Below are positions 25,555 to 34,720 of a DNA stretch of 64,000 nt, piece after piece. Made by a program: the position numbers and the translations under genes. The notes under the pieces were generated by a model. It saw only the letters and a list, made by a program, of their open reading frames with translations, did no database searches and was not told the DNA's origin. Source of the DNA: JAUYQR01 sp050632395 (GTDB lineage Bacteria > Pseudomonadota > Alphaproteobacteria > Rhodobacterales > Rhodobacteraceae). Position 1 is the stretch's first letter. Each line of letters opens with the position of its first letter. The stretch lies in contig NZ_CP192600.1 of assembly GCF_050632395.1 (NCBI RefSeq), forward strand, positions 1,860,001 through 1,924,000, in the 5' to 3' direction.

Positions 25555-27024
25555 TCAGAAACCGCGCGACGCCAGAAGTCTTTGGGTGGCCGCCTTCAGC
25601 TTTTGCCGTTCGTCCGATGACAGAACGACCGTGTAGGCGAGTGTGAGCAGGATCACCGTCGCGGCGGCGAAGGTGCCCAAGCTGGCGGCAAGGCCATATT
25701 CGTTGTCCGCGTAGATCATGATCGCGCCACTGAGGACGGTCAGTGGAACGATGATGATGAAGCTGGTCGTATCCCATTTCAGATTAGAGACACGACTTGC
25801 CATAAGGGTCAGGACGACGGTCCGGACGACGCTGCCGAAGAGAACCGCAATGGACACTCCCACCAGTTCGAACGCGGGCGTCAAAACAAACATCGCCACA
25901 ACGAAAGCCAGAGTTCCAAGAATATAGGCGACAAGTTTAAGACCGGTTCGCCTTTGCAGGATCAGCCCGATTTCGGTGATCCAGCTTATGGACTCTACTG
26001 CCAGTGCCATAAGGAGCGGAAAGACGATGACCGCTGCTTCGACGTATTTCTCGCTGGCAAGGAAAACGATCATCGGCCTTGCAATGCTGGACAAGGCCAG
26101 GACCAGCAGGCACGACAGCAGGACCAGGATTTTCAGGACCAGGTTGTAAGTGGACTGTGCGTCGGGGCGCTTTCCGATCGACAGGGCGAAGGGTTCCCAT
26201 GCCGACTGGAACGCAAAGGCGAATAGCCCAAACAGCATGGTGATCTTGGCGCCAGCGGCATAAAGCCCGAGCGCATCGGTGGTTAGTAGAAGCGCCACGA
26301 GCGAGCGTTCGATCAAGGGAACGATCCGGCGAAGCGCGCTGATGGCACCATAAGGCAAGGTATAAGACAGCATCTGGAGAATGTAATTCAGCCTTGGGGT
26401 CGGCTTTAGCCATGCCCGAATATAGTAGATGCCAATCCCGGAAAAGACGGCGGAAGCCAGAAGGCCCGCAAACAGAATGCCACGAACTGACGCATCGAAC
26501 AGGAATATTGCCGTCAGCCAGCATATAGCCTGGGTGAACGAGAACCCGACAGAAAGGAAAATATACTTGTTGCGGGAAAAGGTGACGCGCAACAGGACAA
26601 CAACGAAATTCAGCAATACAAGGAAAGGCGCCTGGAGCAGAAGCATATTGAATGCCGGCAGGAATTCCTGATCAATGCCAAGAAGTGAAAGCGCCCGACC
26701 TCCCAGAAGCCAGGCCAGGGGCAGGGCCAATGCCAGAACATAAAGTCTCAGGAAAAACGACTGTGAGATGAGTTCGCGCCGCGTTTCGTGATCTTCGTAC
26801 TCGAAGAAGTAGCGCGCAACACCGCTGTCCTGACCAAAAACGAGAAACACGGTCAAAAAGCCGCCAAAGAACTGAAGAATATCGAAGACGCCATACTCGG
26901 CGACGGACAGATACCGGACGATGATCGGAAATGTGATAAGTGACGCGAAGCGACTGATCGCAGCCGCCATGCCATAAACTGCCGAATCCTTGGCCAGAAA
27001 ACGCAGGCGTCCGCCAAGGCTCAT
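25555..27024 (-). CDS. Wzx-like oligosaccharide flippase
   Basis: A 489-residue polytopic membrane protein of the MATE/Wzx (polysaccharide_synt) superfamily. About twelve to fourteen hydrophobic segments are visible, opening LRFLAKDSAVYGMAAAISRF, and YLSVAEYGVFDILQFFGGFL is the family motif after the first helix pair. It should flip the lipid-linked repeat unit across the inner membrane. The ATG at 27024 is preferred over an upstream TTG at 27132, whose extra residues are hydrophilic and unlike the family. It is convergent with the GT4 pair, so it has its own promoter within 27025-27420. Confidence 0.85.
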   Translation of the reverse strand: MSLGGRLRFLAKDSAVYGMAAAISRFASLITFPIIVRYLSVAEYGVFDILQFFGGFLTVFLVFGQDSGVARYFFEYEDHETRRELISQSFFLRLYVLALALPLAWLLGGRALSLLGIDQEFLPAFNMLLLQAPFLVLLNFVVVLLRVTFSRNKYIFLSVGFSFTQAICWLTAIFLFDASVRGILFAGLLASAVFSGIGIYYIRAWLKPTPRLNYILQMLSYTLPYGAISALRRIVPLIERSLVALLLTTDALGLYAAGAKITMLFGLFAFAFQSAWEPFALSIGKRPDAQSTYNLVLKILVLLSCLLVLALSSIARPMIVFLASEKYVEAAVIVFPLLMALAVESISWITEIGLILQRRTGLKLVAYILGTLAFVVAMFVLTPAFELVGVSIAVLFGSVVRTVVLTLMASRVSNLKWDTTSFIIIVPLTVLSGAIMIYADNEYGLAASLGTFAAATVILLTLAYTVVLSSDERQKLKAATQRLLASRGF

Positions 27025-27420
27025 CGACGATGGATCGCCAGGTTGCGGGCTCTTTTCCAGGTCGGACCTCCGCCGTGCATCAAGCCGTCTTGCCTGACAC
27101 GTTACGGATTCAGCGTCTGCCAGCAATATCAAAAGTATTCAAGCCTGTAGTTTCTCGGTGCAGAAGTAGGCCATTCACAACTCAATTACATGGGGGATCA
27201 TGGGAGGGCCGCTTCGCATGTTTCGAAGCCAGGGCTTAGGCGCCCCGTGACGCAGCTCACGGGCATCCCGACCTTTCTGACTTTTGAGGGCCCCGTTGAT
27301 GGTAAGCTGACACGACCCCTTCCTGAACCAGCGTGGTTGGGCTAGCATCGAAGTGCAAACAGCGTTAAACTTTCCGGCGGATCGCTGCCAGGTGGGCGGA
27401 AGATGGATTTCTGACTAGAG
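27025..27420. other. divergent regulatory gap with a CCCGTGA hairpin
   Basis: A 396-bp gap between the divergent flippase and glycosyltransferase genes. It contains an inverted repeat CCCGTGA (27244-27250) and TCACGGG (27257-27263) with a 6-nt spacer, which could be an operator or an RNA hairpin. No gene is apparent; promoters for both neighbours must lie here. Confidence 0.45.
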
Positions 27421-28557
27421 ATGAATACAAATAAGAAGACGTTTCTTTTCATCATGCCTGGCACAGTCCCAATTGCCAATCCACGGGTGTCTCGTCATCT
27501 TGCAGAAGCTTTTCCCGACTTCGAATGCGAGGTTCTCGATTATTCGAAAGAACTGCGATCCAGGCCGATTTCCCTGATCTTAATCTGCTTGCGCACTGTG
27601 CTTGAAATGGGACTTGGAGTTCTCAAAGACAGAAGCAAGTTGCGTGATTCAATTCTGCGCACGGTCGCGACGGAGAACTGGATCAAGAGATGGGTCGCCG
27701 AGCGTGTTTCCGCAGGCAATGTTGCTTTCAGTTTCCAGATGCAGTCCCTGTTTGACGGGAGCGTTGCAGGTTGCTCGCATTTCGTGTTCACGGACCATAC
27801 CCGTCTGGAGAACGAGAAATATCCGAAGACCGAACAAGGGCCGGCACAGCCGCAACGTATGATCAATCGTGAAGCCGAAATTTATGCAAATGCTTGTGTT
27901 GTATTTGTGCGCAGCGAAAACATTCGTCGGTCTCTGACGAACGAATACCGGACAGATCCGAAGAAGGTCGAAGTTGTTTATGCCGGATCAAACCTTCAGG
28001 AAGGCCGGCCAATAAACGATGCTGCTGTGGAGCGGGATCCGTTCACCATCCTCTTTGTGGGTCTTGATTGGGAGCGCAAGGGTGGACCGGAGCTTCTGGC
28101 GGCGTTTCGTCTGCTTCGAAAGAAGCATCCCGAGGCCCGTCTTGTGATTGCAGGAGCCTCGCCCGATGTTCCCGCTGATCTTGAGGGGGTCGAAGTGATC
28201 GGGGAAGTTTGCAACGACGTCCTCGGGCAGCTTTACCGGCGTGCCGGCATCTTTTGTCTTCCCACCAGGCGAGAACCGTTCGGAATTGTCTTTCTCGAAG
28301 CGATGCAACATGGCTTGCCGGTTGTTGGCACAGATATCGGCGCCCAGCGTGATTTCATTCGAAATGGGGAGACGGGTTTCCGTGTCCCGGTTCGTGACCC
28401 GGATGCAATCGCATCGGCCCTATGCAAGCTCTGCGATGACCCCAACGCGGCAAAGGAAATGGGGCAACGCGGCGAGCAGCTTATTCGTGACAGGTACAAT
28501 TGGAAAAGTGTCGTGGAGAAGATTTCAGTCAGAATCCGGCGTGAGATCAGAGAATAG
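27421..28557 (+). CDS. family 4 glycosyltransferase
   Basis: A 378-residue GT4 enzyme. The N-terminal half is unusual for the family (FIMPGTVPIANPRVSRHLAE) and includes FVFTDHTRLENEKYP; the donor half is standard, with ILFVGLDWERKGGPELLAAF, RLVIAGASPDVPADL and LPTRREPFGIVFLEAMQHGL, where the EX7E pair is E and E (EPFGIVFLE), then PVVGTDIGAQRDFI. It is the last gene of the polysaccharide island, convergent with the phosphonate operon 74 bp away. The ribosome-binding site before the ATG is weak. Confidence 0.86.
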   Translation: MNTNKKTFLFIMPGTVPIANPRVSRHLAEAFPDFECEVLDYSKELRSRPISLILICLRTVLEMGLGVLKDRSKLRDSILRTVATENWIKRWVAERVSAGNVAFSFQMQSLFDGSVAGCSHFVFTDHTRLENEKYPKTEQGPAQPQRMINREAEIYANACVVFVRSENIRRSLTNEYRTDPKKVEVVYAGSNLQEGRPINDAAVERDPFTILFVGLDWERKGGPELLAAFRLLRKKHPEARLVIAGASPDVPADLEGVEVIGEVCNDVLGQLYRRAGIFCLPTRREPFGIVFLEAMQHGLPVVGTDIGAQRDFIRNGETGFRVPVRDPDAIASALCKLCDDPNAAKEMGQRGEQLIRDRYNWKSVVEKISVRIRREIRE

Positions 28558-28631
28558 GCCGACGACGCGAAGGACGGAACGATGTTTTGTGCTGCAACGA
28601 TAGCGCGGGAGGGGCGCCTGATCGACTTCAT

Positions 28632-29870
28632 TCAGTGAAATGCAGGTTCTGGCAGGTGCGTTGGCGGCAGGGCAGAGTAGCCGTTCCGCCCGGCGATCCA
28701 GGTGCGCACGGGTGCCGGGGCGTGACCTTCGGGCCAGTCAAGGAGCACAAGGTCGGCGCGCAGGCCGGGCGCGATGCGGCCACGGTCGGCAAGGCCCATC
28801 GCGGCTGCGGGGTTGGCCGAGACCAGTTTCCAAAGCGCGTGCAGGGGGGCGATCCGGTCGGCCGACAGGCGCACCATAGCGCCAAGCATGGCGGGGTAGA
28901 AATAGTCTGACGCAAGGATGTCGCAAAGGCCGCGGACGATCATTTCGGCAGCGCCTGGGCTGCCAAGGTGACTGCCTCCGCGCATCGCGTTCGGCGCCCC
29001 AAGGACGATAGGGTCGCCCGCAGCGCGGGCGGCAAGGAAAACGCGTTCATGCATTGGAAATTCCGCAACCGTCGCGCCGAGGCCGCGATACCAGCGGCGG
29101 GTTTCGACCTGACTGTCATCGTGGCTGAGCATCGGGGCATGGTGATCGCGCGCAAGGGCGGCGATGCGTTCGATGCGGGCGGGAACCTTGTCGCGCTGCG
29201 CCCAGATGGTGGCAAGCAGGGTTACGAAGGCCGCGGTGGACATATTCGCCCGCTTGGCGCGGTCGGCCATCTTTCTCAGGAAATCGTCGGCAGCAAGGTC
29301 GGTGACGGGGTAATCCGGCACATGGTCGAAGGGGCGGTCGTGGACGGCGATCTCGGGGTGCAGAACGCCCGACGAGGTGTGGTCGTTGAACGCAAGCGCC
29401 GGGCGGTGTGGCCCGGCGAGGACATAAGCGATCAAGGGTTCCGCCTCGGTGCAGAAGGTTTCCCAGCGCAGCTGCAGGCGATTGTCGGTGGTCAGGCGCG
29501 GGCGCAGGGTTTCCAGCGCGCGGACCATTTGCCACCCGGTATCGACGCTGCGCAGGCCGGGTTCCCATGAGAGGGTGAGGGCATGGTAGGCGGTGGCGAT
29601 GCCGTTCGATGCCAGCTGCCGGTCGGTTTCAAGAAGTGCCGCTTCGATCGGGACGGTGACGCCGGGGCGGGGCATGATCTGGCGTTCGAAGGCGTCGCCG
29701 TGAATGTCGACGAAGGCGGGGGCAAGTAGGCGGCCCTTGCCATCGATGAGGCTGGCGCCGTCGCGGGCAACGTCGATGCCGGTGATGCGGCCGGCTTCGA
29801 TGCGGAGGGAGGCGGTTTCGATCCGGTCGTCAAGAACTAGGCGCGCGCCTTCGATCACCTCGGCAGTCAT
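28632..29870 (-). CDS. phnM: PhnM-like amidohydrolase (divergent)
   Basis: A 412-residue metal-dependent amidohydrolase resembling PhnM, which removes diphosphate from alpha-D-ribose 1-methylphosphonate 5-triphosphate. Visible are the metal motif FVDIHGDAFERQIMPRPGV, the central FNDHTSSGVLH, MLSHDDSQVETRRWYRGLGA and the C-terminal SANPAAAMGLADRGRIAPGL with ADLVLLDWPEGH. The first metal motif is HGD rather than the remembered HTD of PhnM, so it is a divergent relative. It overlaps the methyltransferase gene by 4 bp at the end of a Phn-type operon. No C-P lyase core gene (phnGHIJK) is in the window, so the true substrate is open. Confidence 0.72.
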   Translation of the reverse strand: MTAEVIEGARLVLDDRIETASLRIEAGRITGIDVARDGASLIDGKGRLLAPAFVDIHGDAFERQIMPRPGVTVPIEAALLETDRQLASNGIATAYHALTLSWEPGLRSVDTGWQMVRALETLRPRLTTDNRLQLRWETFCTEAEPLIAYVLAGPHRPALAFNDHTSSGVLHPEIAVHDRPFDHVPDYPVTDLAADDFLRKMADRAKRANMSTAAFVTLLATIWAQRDKVPARIERIAALARDHHAPMLSHDDSQVETRRWYRGLGATVAEFPMHERVFLAARAAGDPIVLGAPNAMRGGSHLGSPGAAEMIVRGLCDILASDYFYPAMLGAMVRLSADRIAPLHALWKLVSANPAAAMGLADRGRIAPGLRADLVLLDWPEGHAPAPVRTWIAGRNGYSALPPTHLPEPAFH

Positions 29871-30526
29871 GCCAGCCTCTCGGCAAGAAGGTGCCAGTGC
29901 CAGGAGCCGGGTTTTTCATGCGGGCGGTCGTAAAGCGTGAACACCTCGAACCCCCACAGAAGGGCAAGAAGGTCGGACGCGGTGCAAAAATAGTGCGGAT
30001 GGACCTTGTCGCCCTTGCCGTCGAAGACCCAGGTATTTCGGCTGATCTCGTGGCCCTCTGCCTTGGCCTGTTCGGGTGGCAAGCGGCGATTGGAAAGCAT
30101 GGTGGCCATGAAACTGCCGCCGGGGCGGAGGACGCGGGCAACCTCGGCCAGGGTGCGGCGGACAACGGTTTCGTCGCCGTGGTAGATGACGTTCCAAGCG
30201 AGGACGTGGTCAAAGCTGCCTGCGTCGAACGGCAGGTCGGTCATCGGGGCGTGACAGGTCTCGATGGCAAGCGACTTGGTGAAGGCGGCGGCACCGATCG
30301 CGGCGACAGAAGCTTCGGCGGCATCCAGTGCGGTGACCTGATGGCCGAGTTCAGCAAGGCTGAGCGCGTGCCGACCGATGCCGGCACCAAGGTCAAGGAT
30401 GCGGCTGCCGGGGGCCAGCGTCTGGGCATGATCGACGACCCACGGTTCGGGCATGGCCCACGGCGAAGAGCCGTCTGCCCTTTGCCATTCATCGTTCCAG
30501 TAGCGGTGCGCGGTGTCGGTGTTCAT
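29867..30526 (-). CDS. class I SAM-dependent methyltransferase in the phn operon
   Basis: A 219-residue Rossmann-fold methyltransferase. Motif I is ILDLGAGIGRHALSLAELG, motif II ends TALDAAEASV, and FDHVLAWNVIYH and LRPGGSFMATML are motifs IV and V-like. It resembles the Tellurite-resistance TehB/UbiE-like group in general fold only. It overlaps phnM and phnE by 4 bp each, so translation is coupled and the enzyme is an integral part of this operon. Its acceptor is unknown; methylation of a transported phosphonate or its breakdown product is a guess from position. Confidence 0.8.
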   Translation of the reverse strand: MNTDTAHRYWNDEWQRADGSSPWAMPEPWVVDHAQTLAPGSRILDLGAGIGRHALSLAELGHQVTALDAAEASVAAIGAAAFTKSLAIETCHAPMTDLPFDAGSFDHVLAWNVIYHGDETVVRRTLAEVARVLRPGGSFMATMLSNRRLPPEQAKAEGHEISRNTWVFDGKGDKVHPHYFCTASDLLALLWGFEVFTLYDRPHEKPGSWHWHLLAERLA

Positions 30527-31320
30527 ATCAGCTTCCCGCGGATCCAGCCCGAGCCTTGCTCGACAGCGATGACGAGTGCGAGCATCAGTAGGATGATCGC
30601 AAGGGCTTCGTCGTAGTTGAAAAGGTCGAAGGCGACCTTCAGATCGACCCCGATGCCACCCGCGCCGACAAGGCCAAGCGCGGCCGAGCCGCGCACCGAT
30701 TTCTCCAGCGCGAAAAGCGAGGTGGCGGTGAACGAGGGCAGGCAGGCCGGGAACACCGCCGACACGATCAGGCCAACGCGGCTGGCGCCGATGGCGCGCA
30801 GCGCGTCCTGCGGGCCAGGGTCGGTTTCCTCCATCGCCTCGGCGAAGAAGCGGCCGGCAAAACCGATCTTGTCGACCATGATCGCCATGACGCCGGCGGC
30901 GGGGCCGAGGCCCACGATGATGATGAAGATGATCGCCCAGACAAGGTCAGGCACGGTGCGGAACAGCGCGATGACAACGCGGGCGACGGTGCGGATAATG
31001 GGGTGAGGCGAAAGCCGGTCGGTCGCGAGGATGGCGAAAGGAATGGCGAGGATGAGGCCAAAAAAGCAGCCGGCCACCGCCATTTGCAGCGTTTCCAGAA
31101 GCTTCCAACAGATTGGAATGATGCGGGTGAAATCCGGCGGGAACATCTGCGTCAGCATCCCCGACGGTGCGAAAAGCCGGGCGATGCCGCGGCCGAGCTT
31201 GTCCAGCGCGGGGGCCGTGGTTGCAAGCGATGAGATCACGAGTGCCAGCACCAGCAGCAGCGCCAGGTATTCCGGCAGGCTGCGATGCCCAAACCGGCGA
31301 GGGGCGGTAAGCGCGGTCAT
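30523..31320 (-). CDS. phnE: phosphonate ABC transporter permease
   Basis: A 265-residue inner-membrane permease of the PhnE type. Hydrophobic segments include YLALLLVLALVISSLATTAP, LQMAVAGCFFGLILAIPFAI and LVWAIIFIIIVGLGPAAGVM, and the coupling EAA loop reads EAMEETDPGPQDALRAIGAS. It should form the channel, presumably as a homodimer because no second permease gene follows. Start and stop overlap the neighbouring genes by 4 bp each. Confidence 0.9.
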   Translation of the reverse strand: MTALTAPRRFGHRSLPEYLALLLVLALVISSLATTAPALDKLGRGIARLFAPSGMLTQMFPPDFTRIIPICWKLLETLQMAVAGCFFGLILAIPFAILATDRLSPHPIIRTVARVVIALFRTVPDLVWAIIFIIIVGLGPAAGVMAIMVDKIGFAGRFFAEAMEETDPGPQDALRAIGASRVGLIVSAVFPACLPSFTATSLFALEKSVRGSAALGLVGAGGIGVDLKVAFDLFNYDEALAIILLMLALVIAVEQGSGWIRGKLI

Positions 31321-32120
31321 GCGGCCTCGACGTGGTCAAAGAAGCGGCGCAGACTAGGGGCGCTGGCACGGGCGGTGGGCTGGTCAAGCGTGATGCGGCC
31401 GTCGGCAAGGCCGAGGATGCGGTCGGAGAATTGCAAGGTATGTTCCAGACGGTGCGAAATCATCAAAAGCGACAGCCCGTTTTCGCGCACCAGCCCAAGC
31501 AGCAGCGCCATCACCTCTTCGCCGGTCTGCGGATCGAGGCTGGCGTCGGGCTCGTCGGCAAGAATGAAGGCGGGGCGCTGCATCAGCATCCGCGCGATGG
31601 CAACACGCTGCTGCTGGCCGCCCGACAGGCTGTCGACGCGGATCAGGGCGCGGTCGGCAAGCCCTACGCGATCAAGGCAGGCCATCGCTTCGGCGCGCAC
31701 AGCGGCTGGGGCGAGCGCCTGAAACCACGCGCGCGGTCCGGACAGGCGCGACTGCACCCCGTGGACCACGTTCGACAGGGCCGAAAGGCGTGGCACAAGG
31801 TTGTGGCGTTGCCAGACGAAGCCCACCTCGGCCCGGAAAGCCCGCAGATCTTGCGGGTCCAGCGCCCGAACATCGCGGCCAAGCATCTGGATGCGACCGC
31901 CGCTCGGTTCGATCAGCCGGACGAGGCATTTCAGGAGGGTCGACTTGCCCGACCCGTTGGCGCCGATAAGTGCGGTGGACTGGCCGGGTGCCAGCGTGAA
32001 ATCGAGTCCGCTCAGGACGGCGCGCCCGTCGAACGATTTGGCAAGGCCCGAGACAGCCAGAACCGGCCCCACCATCGTGGAGCCGGCCTGAAGCTCAAAA
32101 GGTGCCGCAGGGGCGTTCAT
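31317..32120 (-). CDS. phnC: phosphonate ABC transporter ATP-binding protein
   Basis: A 267-residue ABC ATPase. Walker A is GANGSGKSTLLKCL, the signature LSGGQQQRVAIARM, Walker B FILADEPDASLDP and the switch His is in MISHRLEHT. The ATG at 32120 (MNAPAAPF) starts 7 bp after the phnD stop and is preferred to a longer frame that would overlap phnD. It energises uptake with PhnE and PhnD. Confidence 0.9.
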   Translation of the reverse strand: MNAPAAPFELQAGSTMVGPVLAVSGLAKSFDGRAVLSGLDFTLAPGQSTALIGANGSGKSTLLKCLVRLIEPSGGRIQMLGRDVRALDPQDLRAFRAEVGFVWQRHNLVPRLSALSNVVHGVQSRLSGPRAWFQALAPAAVRAEAMACLDRVGLADRALIRVDSLSGGQQQRVAIARMLMQRPAFILADEPDASLDPQTGEEVMALLLGLVRENGLSLLMISHRLEHTLQFSDRILGLADGRITLDQPTARASAPSLRRFFDHVEAA

Positions 32121-32127
32121 CGCCGGA

Positions 32128-32994
32128 TCACTGGCCGACGAATTCGGTAAACTCGGTAATGCCGATGTTTTCATACATCCGGCGCACCACGTCGTAATCG
32201 CCATCAGTCACCGTGGCGCTGAAGCTGCCGCCGATGTACTTGGCATTTTCTTCAGTCGTGGTAAGTGCCGCGAGCAGCACATCACCCTTGTCAGCAAAGG
32301 TCTTGCGCACGGTTTCGACCACCTCCGGCGCCACGGTCGGCGAGACCAGAAGCACGTCGTTCGGCAGGGTCACGCCCTTTGCGATGGTGCGGAATTTCTG
32401 ATCCGGGAACTTCTTGGTGATGCTGTCGATATGGGTGCGGTTCAGGCCGATAGCACCGATATCGCCCGAAATCAGCGCCTCGACAGCGACGTTGCGGTTC
32501 AGGAACACCGGCTCGTAATCGGTGGAGTAGGTCAGGCCCGCTTCGGCAAGAAGCGTGACCGGCCCCAGATGCTGCGAGGTGGAGCCGATCTCGCCGAAGG
32601 ACACCTTCATGCCCTTGAGGTCGGCGGGCGTCTGCACCGGGCTTTGGTCCAGCACAACGAGCGTCGAATAATAGTCCGGCCGGTTCCAGGTTACGACAGG
32701 CTGGGCGTTCAAGCGGGCGTTGAACACCACGTATTCAGCTGGGCCGGTCAGCACGAAATCGACCTGATCGGCCGCCATCGCCTCTACCGCGACGGTGCGT
32801 CCCGAAACGGGGAAGAACTCGACCTTGAGGCCGGAAGCAGCCTCGAAAGCGTCCTTGAAGGGGCCCATCTCGCGCTGGAGGGTTTCCAGACCGTCGATGT
32901 CGGTGACGGCGAAGCGGATCGTTTCCTGGGCAACGGCTTGCGAGGCCGCGACGGCACCGAGGGTGACAAGTGTGGAGAGAAGGAGGTGTTTCAT
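32128..32994 (-). CDS. phnD: phosphonate ABC transporter substrate-binding protein
   Basis: A 288-residue periplasmic binding protein with a signal peptide (MKHLLLSTLVTLGAVAASQA, cleaved after AVA). The mature part begins ETIRFAVTDIDGLETLQREM and contains GRTVAVEAMAADQVDFVLTG, FGEIGSTSQHLGPV and ENAKYIGGSFSATVTDGDYD, as in PhnD-like proteins. It captures a phosphonate or phosphate-like ligand and delivers it to PhnE. First gene of the operon; a possible Pho box lies upstream. Confidence 0.88.
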   Translation of the reverse strand: MKHLLLSTLVTLGAVAASQAVAQETIRFAVTDIDGLETLQREMGPFKDAFEAASGLKVEFFPVSGRTVAVEAMAADQVDFVLTGPAEYVVFNARLNAQPVVTWNRPDYYSTLVVLDQSPVQTPADLKGMKVSFGEIGSTSQHLGPVTLLAEAGLTYSTDYEPVFLNRNVAVEALISGDIGAIGLNRTHIDSITKKFPDQKFRTIAKGVTLPNDVLLVSPTVAPEVVETVRKTFADKGDVLLAALTTTEENAKYIGGSFSATVTDGDYDVVRRMYENIGITEFTEFVGQ

Positions 32995-33061
32995 GGTGAA
33001 CCCGTACTGGTTGCGTCGAGGTCCACCTAGCTGGCGCGTGTGACTGGCAGACGACGGTTCG

Positions 33062-33079
33062 GTCAAAGATCCATGACAG
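33062..33079 (-). promoter_or_regulatory. candidate Pho box upstream of phnD
   Basis: On the minus strand CTGTCAT (33079-33073), a 4-nt spacer and CTTTGAC (33068-33062) give two half-sites with the 11-bp period of PhoB boxes. The first is a perfect match to the consensus half-site and the second matches 4 of 7 positions. Location about 70 bp upstream of the phnD start fits phosphate control; this is inference. Confidence 0.4.
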
Positions 33080-33208
33080 GTTCTGGTTTTTGGCATGGCT
33101 TGTGGGCCGAGGAGCCCCGGACCCGCGCGATCACGCCATTCGGCTGAAGGAACCGGAAGGCCGGGCGATGCGTTATGGCAATCGCACAATAGCATTGGGG
33201 GGGCTGGC

Positions 33209-34720
33209 GTGACATTGCCTGATGGTCTTGCGGCCGGCACGTCGGAATCTGTGGCTGACGGGCGCGAGCTGCGTGCACTTTACGATTTCACCGATGCGAT
33301 CTACCGCGCCCGGTCTGTCGACGAGATCTATGCGGCCGCACTCGACGCGATCACGACGACGCTGGGCTGCGACAGGGCGTCGATCCTGCTGTTCGACCCG
33401 GCTGGCGTGATGACTTTCGTGGCATGGCGCGGCCTGTCGGACCGGTATCGCCGGATGCTTGCTGGCCACACGCCCTGGCGGCCGGAGGATATCGACCCGT
33501 CTCCGATCTATGTAGCGGACATACGCGAAACGGATGAGCCGGACTGGATCAAGGACGAGATCGCTGCGGAGGGGATCGTCGGGCTTGGCTTTATCCCCCT
33601 GACGTCCGACGGCCGGGTGATGGGCAAGTTCATGACCTACTACCGCCAGCGTCAGGTGTTCGAACCGCATCTGACCACGCTTGCTGTTACCATCGCACGC
33701 CAGCTTGGCTTCAGCATCGGGCGGGCGCGGGCGGAGGCTTCACGCGAAGCTGCGCTGGCGGACCTACGTCTGTCGGAGGAGCGGTTCCGGCTGATGTCGG
33801 AACAGGCGCCGGTGATGATCTGGATGAGCGATCCGAACGGGCACTGCCAGCATTTGAACCGCATGGCGCGCGAGTTCTGGGGGGTTGAGGAAGGCGCGAT
33901 CGGGACCTTTGACTGGTCTTCGACCATCCATCCCGACGACGTGGAGGATGTGGGGCGGCAGATGGGGCAGGCAGTGGCCGCGCATGAGCCGGTTGTCTTG
34001 CGTGGGCGCTATGCCAACGTGCAGGGCGACTGGCGCACGTTGCAGACCGAAGCCCGCCCCCGCTTTGGCGGTGACGGAAGTTTCCTTGGCATGATCGGGG
34101 TCAATGTCGACGTGACCGAACAGGAAAGCGTGGCACGGCAGCGGGAACTGATGCTTGGCGAATTGAACCACCGGGTGAAGAATACCCTCGCCGTCGTTCA
34201 GGCGATTGCACATCAGACCTTCAAGAGTGCCACGCCAAACCCGCAGGCCGCCGCCTTCAACGGGCGCCTTGGCGTGCTGGCGAAGGCGCACAACATGCTC
34301 TCGCGCGTGCAATGGGAATGCACGCCGCTGGACCGGCTGACCCTTGAGGTGCTGTCCGGCAACCCCGCCACCAGGACCCGGGTGTTCGCGCAGGGACCGG
34401 CGGTCATGTTGCAGCCGAAGCAGGCGCTGGCGATTGCGTTGGCGCTGCATGAGTTGCAGACCAATGCTTTGAAATATGGTGCGCTTTCGGTCGAGGGTGG
34501 AACGGTATCGGTGACGTGGCAACGCGCGGAGCCAAAGCGGCTTGAGATTGTCTGGCGCGAAACCGGTGGGCCGGAGGTGGAGGCCCCGACGCATCGCGGG
34601 TTCGGCACGATGATGATCGAGCAGGGCCTGGCTGCCGATCTGGAAGGGACGGCCAGAATTGATTTCCGGCCCGAGGGTCTGGTGTGCCGGATCGACGCGT
34701 TTTCCGGGACTGTGCCATGA
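33209..34720 (+). CDS. HWE-family sensor histidine kinase (GAF-PAS)
   Basis: A 503-residue soluble sensor kinase. Residues about 20-170 form a GAF domain (YDFTDAIYRARSVDEIYAAA to TIARQLGFSIGRA), about 195-310 a PAS domain (RFRLMSEQAPVMIWMSDPNG to MIGVNVDVTEQE), then the HWE kinase core: phospho-accepting His in LGELNHRVKNTLAVVQAIAH, N-box HELQTNALKYGAL and HRGFGTMMIEQGLAADLEG. The start at GTG 33209 is chosen because a GGGGGGG run lies about 6 nt upstream. No membrane segment is seen, so the signal is probably cytoplasmic, perhaps light or redox through GAF/PAS. It overlaps the receiver gene by 4 bp. Confidence 0.88.
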   Translation: MTLPDGLAAGTSESVADGRELRALYDFTDAIYRARSVDEIYAAALDAITTTLGCDRASILLFDPAGVMTFVAWRGLSDRYRRMLAGHTPWRPEDIDPSPIYVADIRETDEPDWIKDEIAAEGIVGLGFIPLTSDGRVMGKFMTYYRQRQVFEPHLTTLAVTIARQLGFSIGRARAEASREAALADLRLSEERFRLMSEQAPVMIWMSDPNGHCQHLNRMAREFWGVEEGAIGTFDWSSTIHPDDVEDVGRQMGQAVAAHEPVVLRGRYANVQGDWRTLQTEARPRFGGDGSFLGMIGVNVDVTEQESVARQRELMLGELNHRVKNTLAVVQAIAHQTFKSATPNPQAAAFNGRLGVLAKAHNMLSRVQWECTPLDRLTLEVLSGNPATRTRVFAQGPAVMLQPKQALAIALALHELQTNALKYGALSVEGGTVSVTWQRAEPKRLEIVWRETGGPEVEAPTHRGFGTMMIEQGLAADLEGTARIDFRPEGLVCRIDAFSGTVP

